Positions 16,415 to 24,326 of a DNA stretch of 24,409 nucleotides are shown here, piece after piece (the stretch's first letter is position 1; every line of letters starts with the position of its first letter). The stretch comes from a virus. Location of the stretch: positions 1 to 24,409 of the IMG/VR virus record IMGVR_UViG_3300043433_000111. The stretch is one strand, 5' to 3'. The position numbers and the translations under genes were made by a program. Under the pieces are notes generated by a model that had not been told where the DNA came from, did not search any database, and was given only the letters and a program-made list of their open reading frames with translations.

Positions 16415-16917
16415 AATACTTAAAGACATTTGAAGCAGTTGGTAATGTTAAAAGAAATAGTAGAAACATAAATGATAAAGAATTTATCAGTTCAATGGAA
16501 GACAGTATAGAAGCTATATTTATTGATATGATTGATGATGGGTTTGAACTTGATATGACACTAACTGACTGGGGTGGTAATTGTGGTCACATTTCAATAA
16601 AAAAATGGGCAAACAACAAAAAAATCACTGAATACCTTGATATATTTCATATGTTTTTTGATTATATAACTGAAAAGGGTTATAGTATTGGTGATATAAA
16701 TCTTGGTGGTTGGATCAAAGATGAAAATGATAAAGCAATATCTTTTAACAATAAAAGTTGGGAATTTGTTGAAGAACATTTAATTAAAGCAACTAAAGAC
16801 AGAAATTTTAGTGGTCTATTATTATACTTGGATCCAATCAAAACTAAATGGGTTAAAGATGAAAATGGTAGAGGTGAGTATGTTCCATTATACAAATTAA
16901 AAAACCCTATTATATAA
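16411..16917 (+). CDS. Hypothetical protein with capsid-targeting-like N-terminus
   Basis: This 168-residue acidic protein is of unrecognised family. The N-terminus MKYLKTFEAVG carries the same kind of tag as the genes at 14552 and 15645, with F-E/A as the potential prohead-protease site. The rest is mixed alpha/beta, with conserved-looking patches TDWGGNCGHISIKKWA (about 51-66) and IGDINLGGWIKDEND. No membrane segment is present. The start is coupled to the cupin gene by an ATGA overlap. The last codons (KNPII and stop) fall within the terminator hairpin, and the gene overlaps the convergent minus-strand gene by eight bases. Confidence 0.7.
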   Translation: MKYLKTFEAVGNVKRNSRNINDKEFISSMEDSIEAIFIDMIDDGFELDMTLTDWGGNCGHISIKKWANNKKITEYLDIFHMFFDYITEKGYSIGDINLGGWIKDENDKAISFNNKSWEFVEEHLIKATKDRNFSGLLLYLDPIKTKWVKDENGRGEYVPLYKLKNPII

Positions 16918-16927
16918 TAGGGTTTTT
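16900..16927. terminator. Bidirectional terminator that encodes both convergent C-termini
   Basis: A near-perfect palindrome with core CCCTATTATATAATAGGG and A/T arms. The plus-strand gene ends at 16917 and the minus-strand gene at 16910, both inside it. By symmetry both proteins end in KNPII. Confidence 0.85.
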
Positions 16928-17116
16928 GTAATTTAATTCATGATTAAATCTTTCTTTAATATACTTGCTTAGAATAGAACATTTTTCATATTCTTCTTCT
17001 ACTTCAAGATACTTAACTACTTTAGTTAAATACTTCTTTGAATATAATTTTAATTTTCGATCATAAGGTGTTCCTGATTTTACCCTATTAAATACCACAC
17101 ATGCAGTTGTTTCCAT
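16910..17116 (-). CDS. Small protein with UVR-like motif, next to the gp47-like nuclease
   Basis: The 68-residue protein has a basic front half (VFNRVKSGTPYDRKLKLYSKKYL). Its C-terminal helical segment, EEEYEKCSILSKYIKE, resembles the UVR motif that mediates UvrB/UvrC contacts in excinucleases. Small UVR-motif proteins occur in T4-like phages; their role is not established. It starts two bases after the stop of the nuclease gene and is surely on the same mRNA. Whether it works with that nuclease is inference from the spacing. The end lies in the terminator. Confidence 0.65.
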   Translation of the reverse strand: METTACVVFNRVKSGTPYDRKLKLYSKKYLTKVVKYLEVEEEYEKCSILSKYIKERFNHELNYKNPII

Positions 17117-17118
17117 AA

Positions 17119-18240
17119 TTAATCTTTTTTAGAACTAAAGTTCTCATTATAAATTCTAATAACTTCATCAAACTCAGTCATTACACCACTTTTGAATTTC
17201 TCATTATCATACTTTTGTTTTAAAATATATTCTTTTATATAATCTGCATAATCAAGTTGTATAGAAATGTTTAAATTATTCTCATCAAACTCAACTTCCT
17301 CTTCTTTTTTCTTTTCTTCTTCTTCAGGAGTCAATACAATATCATCAATATAATCAACTGATGCAAATGAACCATTTTCTAATATCATTTCTAATTTACG
17401 TCTTAACTTTCTATTTGAAATTAATAAATTATTAGAAATAGAAATATCTATATAATCTTTAGAGTTTTTTAATTGATCCAATTCTTCAACATCTTGTTCA
17501 CTAATAACTCTATGTTTTTTGAATACTGGTGAATAATCATTTGGTATGAAATCTACTTCATCCTCTTCTAAATCCAATACGGTCATTCCTTTTTGATCAT
17601 TATAATCATTTCTATCCATTTGATACAAGGATCCGATAAATGTAAAGTTCTTTTGAACTTGTCGTATATGAATATGGCCCGAAAATACTCTTTGATATTT
17701 ACCAAAATCTTCAACATCAATTTTATCCGCATTTCTATGTGCAACAGAGTTTAAATGCATTTTACAACCATTTAAATCTGAGTGACATAATAGATAATCA
17801 CCAGGATTAATAGCAATTTCATTAATCATATCTATTCTCTTCTCAACCCATGGCATTAAAACTACTTTCTTACCACCTATTTCTAAAGTTTTTGTTCTTT
17901 CATATATTGTTATATTATCGATATAACCATATAATCTTATAGAATTTACTTCATTTGATCCTTTGTTAAATAAATCGTGATTACCGACCATAATATGAAC
18001 AGGTAATATAGATGCTAACTCTTTTAGAATATTTTCCACTTTATTCATTGTAATAATTGGAATACTATTTCTGTTATCAAATAAATCACCTAGATGTATT
18101 AGAATATCACCTGGTTTAACATTTTCTTTTAAATATGGAATTACGAAATTGTAAAATGTTGACTCCATCATATTTTGCCATTTATCTAAATTGTTTAAGT
18201 AAATACCAAAATGGGTATCAGTTAACATATATACTTTCAT
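17119..18240 (-). CDS. Recombination nuclease, Mre11/SbcD (T4 gp47) type
   Basis: The 373-residue calcineurin-like phosphoesterase carries all metal-binding motifs in order: TDTHFG (Asp8, His10), LGDLFDNR (50-57), VGNHDLF (85-91), CHSDLNG (152-158) and SGHIHIRQ (187-194). In T4, gp47 pairs with the ATPase gp46 to resect DNA ends for recombination-dependent replication. T4 gp47 is 339 residues, so this is slightly longer, with an acidic Glu/Lys-rich insert (EEEEKKKEEEVEFDE) near residue 310 before a capping region. The gp46 partner is not in this window. The promoter-like TATAAATA lies 18 bases upstream of the ATG. It is followed by the UVR-motif gene. Confidence 0.9.
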   Translation of the reverse strand: MKVYMLTDTHFGIYLNNLDKWQNMMESTFYNFVIPYLKENVKPGDILIHLGDLFDNRNSIPIITMNKVENILKELASILPVHIMVGNHDLFNKGSNEVNSIRLYGYIDNITIYERTKTLEIGGKKVVLMPWVEKRIDMINEIAINPGDYLLCHSDLNGCKMHLNSVAHRNADKIDVEDFGKYQRVFSGHIHIRQVQKNFTFIGSLYQMDRNDYNDQKGMTVLDLEEDEVDFIPNDYSPVFKKHRVISEQDVEELDQLKNSKDYIDISISNNLLISNRKLRRKLEMILENGSFASVDYIDDIVLTPEEEEKKKEEEVEFDENNLNISIQLDYADYIKEYILKQKYDNEKFKSGVMTEFDEVIRIYNENFSSKKD

Positions 18241-18257
18241 ACTAATCTTTTATTTTC

Positions 18258-18265
18258 TATTTATA
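18258..18265 (-). promoter_or_regulatory. T4-like late promoter box TATAAATA
   Basis: An exact match to the T4 late consensus on the minus strand, 18 bases before the nuclease ATG. T4 gp47 is an early/middle gene, so use of a late box here would be unusual. Confidence 0.45.
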
Positions 18266-18340
18266 TGATAAATTTCATAATAAGTTAGAAAAAAAGCATT
18301 TTTTTATCCTAATATATAGTAGTAAGAGATATTAAAATAA

Positions 18341-18350
18341 TTAATATATA
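18341..18350 (+). promoter_or_regulatory. Late-promoter-like box TTAATATATA for the tail tube gene
   Basis: An exact TTAATATATA lies 47 bases upstream of the ATG at 18397, with a related TAATATATAG at 18310-18319. The leader contains a small hairpin (TAACTT/AAGTTA, 18360-18374) and then an A-rich stretch (ATTAAAAACAA) directly before the ATG, with no Shine-Dalgarno. Confidence 0.5.
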
Positions 18351-18396
18351 ATTTAATAATAACTTAAAAAGTTAACTAAAAAATAATTAAAAACAA

Positions 18397-19017
18397 ATGC
18401 CATTACCACATTATACGCAAATCCAAGGTGTAGGTTCACCAGGTGGACCTGGAACGCTTCCAGATGAAGTAGTATACCTTAACTTATTTGAGGTAACATT
18501 TATCTTACCAGTTCTTTTACAAGCACAAGGTAGAGATCCTATCTTATTGTTACAAAATGCCACTAAAATTAGTATGAATACTACTGAATTTGATGTTGCA
18601 CAAAAAACTCAAAGATTCAAGTATTCAACTAGAGTGTTTAATACTACTCCAACTAAAACTGATGGTACATTAGCAATTCCAATTCAAGTGAATGTTAATC
18701 AACAAGGTTCTATGGAGAATTGGAATACTATGAAGGCATGGTATGACTTAGTATTTAATTCACAAAATGGCGCACTTCATTATAAAAGTGATATTATTGG
18801 TACTATTATTGTTAATCAACATGATAAAAAAGGTGTTGTATTAAGAAGAATTACTTACCAAAATGTTCAAATAACTAAATTAGGTGGATATGAATTGGAT
18901 TGGAGTACAAACAATATTATCGAATCTGTTAATGCGGATTTCGTTTATGATTACTTTATCGATGAGTATATTGATAATAACTTTACAATTAACCCACCGT
19001 TAGTTTCAGGGTATTAG
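18397..19017 (+). CDS. Tail tube protein (T4 gp19-like)
   Basis: The 206-residue protein resembles tube proteins of contractile tails (T4 gp19, 163 residues). It is beta-rich, with a strand pattern VVYLNLFEVTFILPVLL near the start, a central YSTRVFNTTPTKTDGTLAIPIQVNV, an alpha helix WNTMKAWYDLVFN, and C-terminal ITYQNVQITKLGGYELDWSTNNIIESVNADFVYDYFI. The G/P-rich front (VGSPGGPGTLP) is an extension relative to T4. It polymerises as stacked rings inside the sheath. The gene is alone on its strand, away from the sheath gene at 20417, unlike T4 where genes 18 and 19 are adjacent. It ends in TAG and is followed by a GC-rich relic and a terminator. Confidence 0.75.
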   Translation: MPLPHYTQIQGVGSPGGPGTLPDEVVYLNLFEVTFILPVLLQAQGRDPILLLQNATKISMNTTEFDVAQKTQRFKYSTRVFNTTPTKTDGTLAIPIQVNVNQQGSMENWNTMKAWYDLVFNSQNGALHYKSDIIGTIIVNQHDKKGVVLRRITYQNVQITKLGGYELDWSTNNIIESVNADFVYDYFIDEYIDNNFTINPPLVSGY

Positions 19018-19018
19018 G

Positions 19019-19051
19019 ATGACCTCCTGCGCACACAAGGCAGGTGCTGTA
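19019..19051 (-). other. GC-rich hairpin resembling a tRNA anticodon arm (relic)
   Basis: About 33 bases directly after the tail tube stop are far GC-richer than their surroundings. On the minus strand they read AGCA, stem CCTGC, loop CTTGTGTGC, stem GCAGG, AGGTC. This is the layout from the D-arm end to the variable loop of bacterial tRNA-Ala or tRNA-Thr, but with a 9-base loop instead of 7. No acceptor, D or T arm is present on either side, so it is not a tRNA gene. On the plus strand the same bases can be read as a 12-codon ORF from ATG at 19019, which is probably chance. Confidence 0.45.
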
Positions 19052-19068
19052 AATTAAAATTTGAAATA

Positions 19069-19096
19069 AAAAAATCCATCATTTGATGGATTTTTT
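19069..19096. terminator. Bidirectional hairpin terminator after the tail tube gene
   Basis: The stem AAAAAATCCATCA pairs with TGATGGATTTTTT around a two-base loop. It lies between the convergent tail tube gene and the minus-strand gene ending at 19100. Confidence 0.85.
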
Positions 19097-19099
19097 ATT

Positions 19100-19360
19100 T
19101 TAGAACTTTGGCATTTGCATATTATTTGTCATACTTTGTGCATTTTTCATCATCGAACCGGTATCCATATTAGGCATTGAAGATTGTTGTTGTTCTTCAT
19201 CTTTCTTTTTCTGGGTTTCTTCTTCATCAATTATTTCATTCACAATATTAATATTTTCTTCTAACATCCAATAAGGCCATTCATCCATAGATATTTCTTG
19301 AGTATGGAAATGTTTCTGTAAAAGTAACTTATTCTTTAATATATGCTTCAAAGGCATCAT
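19100..19360 (-). CDS. Small protein overlapping the baseplate gene; possible tail assembly factor
   Basis: The open frame reaches back to an ATG at 19429, but its first 23 residues only mirror the end of the baseplate gene in another frame. The tandem ATGs at 19360 and 19357 (MMPLKHILKNKLL) are more likely starts, giving 86-87 residues and about 30 bases of overlap. The protein has a basic helix, then EWPYWMLEENINIVNEIIDEE, a pattern like the W-x-x-E helices of small phage tail or baseplate assembly proteins, then a low-complexity Gln/Met/Asn-rich tail (EEQQQSSMPNMDTG). Its overlap with the gp26-like gene suggests a shared role in baseplate or tail assembly; this is inferred from position. 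Confidence 0.6.
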   Translation of the reverse strand: MMPLKHILKNKLLLQKHFHTQEISMDEWPYWMLEENINIVNEIIDEEETQKKKDEEQQQSSMPNMDTGSMMKNAQSMTNNMQMPKF

Positions 19361-20279
19361 GAATAACGAAAATACTTGATGTTCCGTTGGGAAACTGCAT
19401 TTCTGCGTGTACCTCCGCGCCACATTCACATGTTTTTTTCAATTCCTTGATACCAAATGTCATTTTACCAACTGCAGCATTCAAAAATTGAAATGATTGG
19501 TCATCCATTTTTTCGAATTCAACTAATTTTGATTTAATTCCATCATAAGTAATACTTGTTCTGCTACCCAACATAAATGGGATAATTTTCAAAAATGATA
19601 AATTTGGAGATACTTTTTCATTATTTTCTTTAATGATATAATCTGTAAATGCCTTTTGTAACCCTATATTAGGTGGAGTTACTTCAAATACACCACCATT
19701 TTTTGTTTCAAAATGATAACATCTAGTAGAAGGATTAAAAAATCTTTCTAACTTTTCATCAATCTCATGAAAATGAAAGTTCTTTCTAGTTAATTCAAGA
19801 GAAACATCATTTCCACAGGTACATTTTGAATCAACTTTAAGTGAGTTACCTTGTTGAAATGTCAATTCTCTAATTAAGAAGATTAAAAATAATCTATCTT
19901 GATCCTTAACTTCCAAGAAAGAACCAACTTTACCATCTGGATATTTAATCCTAACGCAAGATTGTAACATATCATTCATCTTTTCAACAATATCATAAAA
20001 GTTAGTATCATCAACCATAGAATATGCTTGAATCTCTTTTACCTTTGCAGGTCTAACCATAAACAAAGTTCCGGATGGATAAAATCTACCACAAGGCAAC
20101 TCTCTAATATCACAGTTAAAATATTGTAAATCATCAACTCTACCAACATTCTCCACCACATTATCATTAAACGTAGTATCCGATACAAATGTATTATTAT
20201 TTTTTTTACCAGTTTCCATATCACCAAGATGTCTCTTTAGGTAATCCTCTTCGGTTAAATTTTCTTTTTTATCTGACAT
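19329..20279 (-). CDS. T4 gp26-type baseplate protein with zinc ribbon
   Basis: The 316-residue protein matches the layout of the T4 baseplate hub family (gp26; T4 protein 208 residues). The conserved entry LPCGRFYPSGTLFMVRPAKVKEI (61-83) is followed by the helical DRLFLIFLIRELTFQQGN (128-145). Two Cys pairs, C-x-C at 153/155 and at 284/286 (KCTCGN and TCECGAEV), can form a zinc ribbon whose halves are separated by the helical core. The long acidic N-terminus (1-45) is extra compared with T4. It is the first gene of a two-gene minus-strand unit with the small overlapping gene downstream, and is preceded by a TATAAATA box. Confidence 0.75.
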   Translation of the reverse strand: MSDKKENLTEEDYLKRHLGDMETGKKNNNTFVSDTTFNDNVVENVGRVDDLQYFNCDIRELPCGRFYPSGTLFMVRPAKVKEIQAYSMVDDTNFYDIVEKMNDMLQSCVRIKYPDGKVGSFLEVKDQDRLFLIFLIRELTFQQGNSLKVDSKCTCGNDVSLELTRKNFHFHEIDEKLERFFNPSTRCYHFETKNGGVFEVTPPNIGLQKAFTDYIIKENNEKVSPNLSFLKIIPFMLGSRTSITYDGIKSKLVEFEKMDDQSFQFLNAAVGKMTFGIKELKKTCECGAEVHAEMQFPNGTSSIFVIHDAFEAYIKE

Positions 20280-20304
20280 AATTTGTTATTATTTTTTTCT
20301 TACT

Positions 20305-20317
20305 TATTTATATATTG
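20305..20317 (-). promoter_or_regulatory. Late promoter box CAATATATAAATA
   Basis: On the minus strand CAATATATAAATA combines the local box with an exact T4 late TATAAATA, 26 bases before the baseplate gene ATG. This is the best late-promoter match in the window. Confidence 0.55.
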
Positions 20318-20367
20318 ATAAGTTTTACTTCTCTATTATAGTAAATAATACAAACTATGTTTAAAAT

Positions 20368-20399
20368 AAAAAACCCTTAGATTTCTCTAAGGGGTTTTT
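20368..20399. terminator. Hairpin terminator after the tail sheath gene
   Basis: The stem CCCTTAGA/TCTAAGGG with loop TTTC is flanked by AAAAAA and GTTTTT. On the minus strand it follows the sheath gene and ends in a T run. Confidence 0.8.
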
Positions 20400-20416
20400 A
20401 TTTAATTTAATATTTA

Positions 20417-23400
20417 TTATGCATTTAAGAAACCACCTGCAGCAATAGCACCAGTTCTTAATATTGTAATATTATTTACAATTATACCCATACCTTTGAT
20501 TGGTTCTACATAAGTATCAAGAACACCAATTTGGTTATCTATTACATCTGCAGTATTATTCTCATCATCCATTTTATTAAAGTAGTTATATAAACCATTT
20601 TTACTTACAAAAGTCTCACAGATAACATCCGCCCTAAGCTTAATTTCTGCTCTTACATCAGGAGTGTTGAATTTCCATTGGTAATCAAGTAACATTCTTG
20701 ATAATTCTCTTTCAAGTTCAATTAATACCTCTCTAACGTGTACTAAAGAAAGTGCTGATTTATACAATGTTAGTGCAGTATTTTCTGTTTCAATAACATA
20801 TCCTCTATTTCTTTTTAATACGATAGGGTTCATTTGTGCAGTATTTAAGAACTCAATATCAGTTGGATCAAAATCTAGTTCTAGTCCAGCAATATTAGTA
20901 ACTCTACCATTAGTAACACCCGCTGCAATTGTCCAAGGAGTAACTGAGCTAATATTTGAAATATGTTTTCTAATATAAGTAGTTGCCACATAAGATGCAG
21001 GTGGGAAATCAAATGGTCTTCCATTATCATTTACTGTAATGTAAGGAGTAAAGTAACCAACACAAGTTGTACCAGTACCTTCACCAAATGAATACAAGAA
21101 TGCAGGATTACTTTCAGGATCTCCTCCTTTTGCAATAAATTCTACTTGTAAAACACCATTTGCATCAACAAAACTTGGTGATGATGAATTTTTGAAAGAT
21201 CTAATTGATGGCATGTTTAAGAAACCAAATACATCTAATCTTTCTCCACAAATATCAACCAATTGTTGTTTAGATCTTTCAACCAATCCTAATCCGAATG
21301 AGTCAATTAAATATCTAAAGTCAAATGCTTCTTTATTAATCAATGATTTGAATAAAGGTGTACCTTTAGCAACTAAGTTCAAAACTTGATTTTGTTTAGC
21401 TTCTGTACCATCTGGTAAAGATGCCTGTCTAATTCTAAAACCTTTCATAGCAATTGCTTTATATGTTGTTGCATATTGATCAATTGATGAATATCTTGTT
21501 GCTTGATAATCTCCACTATAACCATTTATCAAAATTCTAGCATCACAACTAATTTCTGATAATGTTGTATCACCAGCATATTGTCTTTTACTTAAAACTC
21601 TTGTAAGTTTTCTAGCAACTTGACCAACTTCCAATACTACGTCTGTAGTATCTGCTTCTAGGAAATCACCAACTTTTAATTCAGTATATCTTGAACCATT
21701 AACTAAAATTTTATTAGGGACTTGAACATAACCAGTAGGTAATTCAATTTCAATAGTCTCTTTTAAGTTAGATTTTGAAGATTGAACATATATAGTATTC
21801 GCTGCAATAGTATTTATTGATTCAACACTATTTAATGTAACATCTCTAAAACCAACATTTAAGTTAGCATTTGTATCCAAATACATTCTTAAATAATGTT
21901 TAACATCATAGTCATAAATAACATTAACATTAGTTAAATTTTCTGTAACAACATTTTGTACAACTTCATATGCATAAGAACCTGCATAACCAAGTGATGT
22001 TGCCAAAGCACTAGTACTTTCAGCAGTAGCAGTATTATCAGTTATAGTAAATACACCAGTGTTTAATGATGAAGTTGGGAATATTACATTCTCTAATACA
22101 TCCAATCCTACTTCACCTTCAAATGATAATGCATCAAATATGATGTAATTATGTCCAGCATAAACTGAAGTTACTGAAGTTGCAGTTTCACCATTTATAA
22201 ATGTAACATTAGTAGTTGACTCATTATACGCATATGTATTTTGAACACCAAAGTTATCTAAATATAATCTATTATTATAGAAGAAATCACCAGTATTTAT
22301 ATTACCATTATAAAAATCAGAATAGAAGTTTGAATATTTTGCAACAACACCAGTAGTTGGAGTTGCGATAAGGTCTGTAGTTAGAACCCCATCAGTACCT
22401 AAAATAAACTCATTATCATCAGTATAGAATACTAAGAATCCTTTCAATATATCATCAATATTAATAATATTTGTGTTTAATACAAATGATTTATTAAAAC
22501 TTGTGCTATAAACAATATTTGTTATTGTAGCATCCACTAAACTATATTTTGTAAAGTCAGTTGAATTTGTCAACATAGATACTTTTGATTTATTAACACT
22601 ATCAATAATCTCAACCAATCTATTAAACATTTTAAATCTTCTATATTGTGCATAATTTGATGTATTAGAAGATACAGTATTTGTTCCTAAAAATTCTACT
22701 TTAAATGATTTACTAAATCCAGCAGGTGCAGGAACTTCAATAACATCATAATCAGTACCTATCAATAAATCACCGAATCCTGTGTTACTAACGGTAACAT
22801 CTGAGAAAGTACCACCGACAAATAATCCTGATTGTACATTAACATTTATATAACCAAGTACAATATCAGTTGATGAAACAGTTGGTAAAGTAGCTTCAAC
22901 AAAACTATCTACTTTTCTTATTTCACCAGTATTGTCCAAAACAAATGCTGAATAATAAGAAGCAGTAGTTGATTTATTTACATAATCAGAACTGTTTATT
23001 ACAAGTGATGTAGTTGCACCAACTGGAACATAACCACCAATCACTGCATATGCAGATGCACCAACACCATAAGTAATAGATAATGACTGTGTTGCAGAAA
23101 AATTAGGTGATGTTGCTCTACTAACTCCATATACCGAACCTTCTCCAAACCAACCTGTTCTATTTACATTATCAACAACACCAGTTTCTTTTGGTGAACC
23201 AAAAGCGTGTATTGGTTGACTATAATATGAGAAACTTGCACCACCAAATAATGATGTAACATTTCCAGGTAAATCTAAAGGAACCTGTTTAAAATCAACA
23301 TTTTCAGATATTATTTCTTTGTAAGACAAGAAATCAATTTCCGTTTCTCCTGTACCAACAAGTGTATTACCAACAAGGTCAACTAAACCTGTGTAGAAAT

Positions 23401-24298
23401 CTTTTTCAACTAATTCTGCATTAAATGCACAGAATAAACCAGTTGTATCAGTATCTCTATTAATTGTTGTTTCGATAAATATATTTCTACCGTTTAAATC
23501 TCTAAAATATGGAATAAGCGACAATCCTTCATAGTAAGATAAAAGTGTTATATTTCTATCATTTGCGAAGTTTCTTAATTGTTCTTTAATTAAACCTTGT
23601 GTATTAAAATATGCGGACCATCTTGTATCAACTGCCAATTCTTGGTAGTTTGACCAATCACCACCAACAACAACAACATCAACCATATAGTCTGATGCAT
23701 AATCTGATGAGCTAACATAAGCAGGCATTTTTTCAACAGAACCATACCATTCAAGTAATGTTCTATCAAATCCAGTAACTGCAGTTTTAACAACAAATAC
23801 TGTAATATATCTATCCGATAAGTTAGTAAACCCTAAAGCTCTTTCAGTATATCCTTCATCTCCTTTAGTTAGATTAATAAAAGATTCAGTATCTCTTTTC
23901 CAGAAACCAGTAGTATCAAAAAATCTTCTATAAGGTCCTTCTCTTTTTATATCATTTTTATTAAATGATGATGTAGATAAAGATTTATATTCGATTTTAT
24001 CTAATGTATCATCTGTTAGCAACAAGTTCATTGCATAAACGGGAGTTGTTTCCAACATTTTTGATACAGTTCTATGAAAGAAAGATCCCTTTCTCTCTAA
24101 ATTTCTATCTAATTGACCGAAAACTGCTTCTAAATCAGTAGTATTTGTTAGTCTAATTGGTGTATTAACTGGTCCTTTTTTAGAAACACCAATAACAAGG
24201 TTAGTTATTCCTTCTACAACCGATGTACTAAACACTGACTTATCAATTTCTTCGATGAAGATACCAGGTCTTTTGTATTTTCCAATTTGAATTGCCAT
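20417..24298 (-). CDS. Very large tail sheath protein (T4 gp18-like)
   Basis: The product has 1293 residues, against 659 in T4 gp18. The N-terminus (KYKRPGIFIEEIDKS, then GVSKKGPVNTPIRLTN) is the standard sheath start. The C-terminal part, from about residue 915 to the end, carries the conserved sheath core with PWTIAAGVTNGRV, LNTAQMNPIVLKRNRGYVI, a long helix VHVREVLIELERELSRMLL, KFNTPDVRAEIKLRADV and the final VNNITILRTGAIAAGGFLNA. Between about 340 and 910 is a large beta-rich, Thr/Ser/Val-rich insertion that should decorate the outside of the tail. Sheath subunits contract around the tube to drive it into the host. The ATG lies 29 bases behind a TTAATATATA box. It is monocistronic, with its own terminator. 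Confidence 0.9.
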   Translation of the reverse strand: MAIQIGKYKRPGIFIEEIDKSVFSTSVVEGITNLVIGVSKKGPVNTPIRLTNTTDLEAVFGQLDRNLERKGSFFHRTVSKMLETTPVYAMNLLLTDDTLDKIEYKSLSTSSFNKNDIKREGPYRRFFDTTGFWKRDTESFINLTKGDEGYTERALGFTNLSDRYITVFVVKTAVTGFDRTLLEWYGSVEKMPAYVSSSDYASDYMVDVVVVGGDWSNYQELAVDTRWSAYFNTQGLIKEQLRNFANDRNITLLSYYEGLSLIPYFRDLNGRNIFIETTINRDTDTTGLFCAFNAELVEKDFYTGLVDLVGNTLVGTGETEIDFLSYKEIISENVDFKQVPLDLPGNVTSLFGGASFSYYSQPIHAFGSPKETGVVDNVNRTGWFGEGSVYGVSRATSPNFSATQSLSITYGVGASAYAVIGGYVPVGATTSLVINSSDYVNKSTTASYYSAFVLDNTGEIRKVDSFVEATLPTVSSTDIVLGYINVNVQSGLFVGGTFSDVTVSNTGFGDLLIGTDYDVIEVPAPAGFSKSFKVEFLGTNTVSSNTSNYAQYRRFKMFNRLVEIIDSVNKSKVSMLTNSTDFTKYSLVDATITNIVYSTSFNKSFVLNTNIINIDDILKGFLVFYTDDNEFILGTDGVLTTDLIATPTTGVVAKYSNFYSDFYNGNINTGDFFYNNRLYLDNFGVQNTYAYNESTTNVTFINGETATSVTSVYAGHNYIIFDALSFEGEVGLDVLENVIFPTSSLNTGVFTITDNTATAESTSALATSLGYAGSYAYEVVQNVVTENLTNVNVIYDYDVKHYLRMYLDTNANLNVGFRDVTLNSVESINTIAANTIYVQSSKSNLKETIEIELPTGYVQVPNKILVNGSRYTELKVGDFLEADTTDVVLEVGQVARKLTRVLSKRQYAGDTTLSEISCDARILINGYSGDYQATRYSSIDQYATTYKAIAMKGFRIRQASLPDGTEAKQNQVLNLVAKGTPLFKSLINKEAFDFRYLIDSFGLGLVERSKQQLVDICGERLDVFGFLNMPSIRSFKNSSSPSFVDANGVLQVEFIAKGGDPESNPAFLYSFGEGTGTTCVGYFTPYITVNDNGRPFDFPPASYVATTYIRKHISNISSVTPWTIAAGVTNGRVTNIAGLELDFDPTDIEFLNTAQMNPIVLKRNRGYVIETENTALTLYKSALSLVHVREVLIELERELSRMLLDYQWKFNTPDVRAEIKLRADVICETFVSKNGLYNYFNKMDDENNTADVIDNQIGVLDTYVEPIKGMGIIVNNITILRTGAIAAGGFLNA

Positions 24299-24326
24299 AT
24301 TTTTATTTTAATTTTTTATTTTAATG

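Noticed and set aside
18290-18310. A-run/T-run pair as a terminator in the divergent gap before the tail tube gene
   Set aside because: The stem would consist only of A-T pairs with a three-base loop, and neither neighbouring gene ends there.
19019-19057. Twelve-codon ORF MTSCAHKAGAVN after the tail tube gene
   Set aside because: Its codons are GC-rich and unlike every neighbour, and the segment is better explained by its hairpin and tRNA-like arrangement on the other strand.
19329-19440. Programmed frameshift joining the baseplate gene to the small overlapping gene, with a run of seven A as slippery site
   Set aside because: The A run exists, but the downstream gene is in the +1 frame, the phase of the run does not fit an X-XXY-YYZ slip, and good internal ATGs explain expression.
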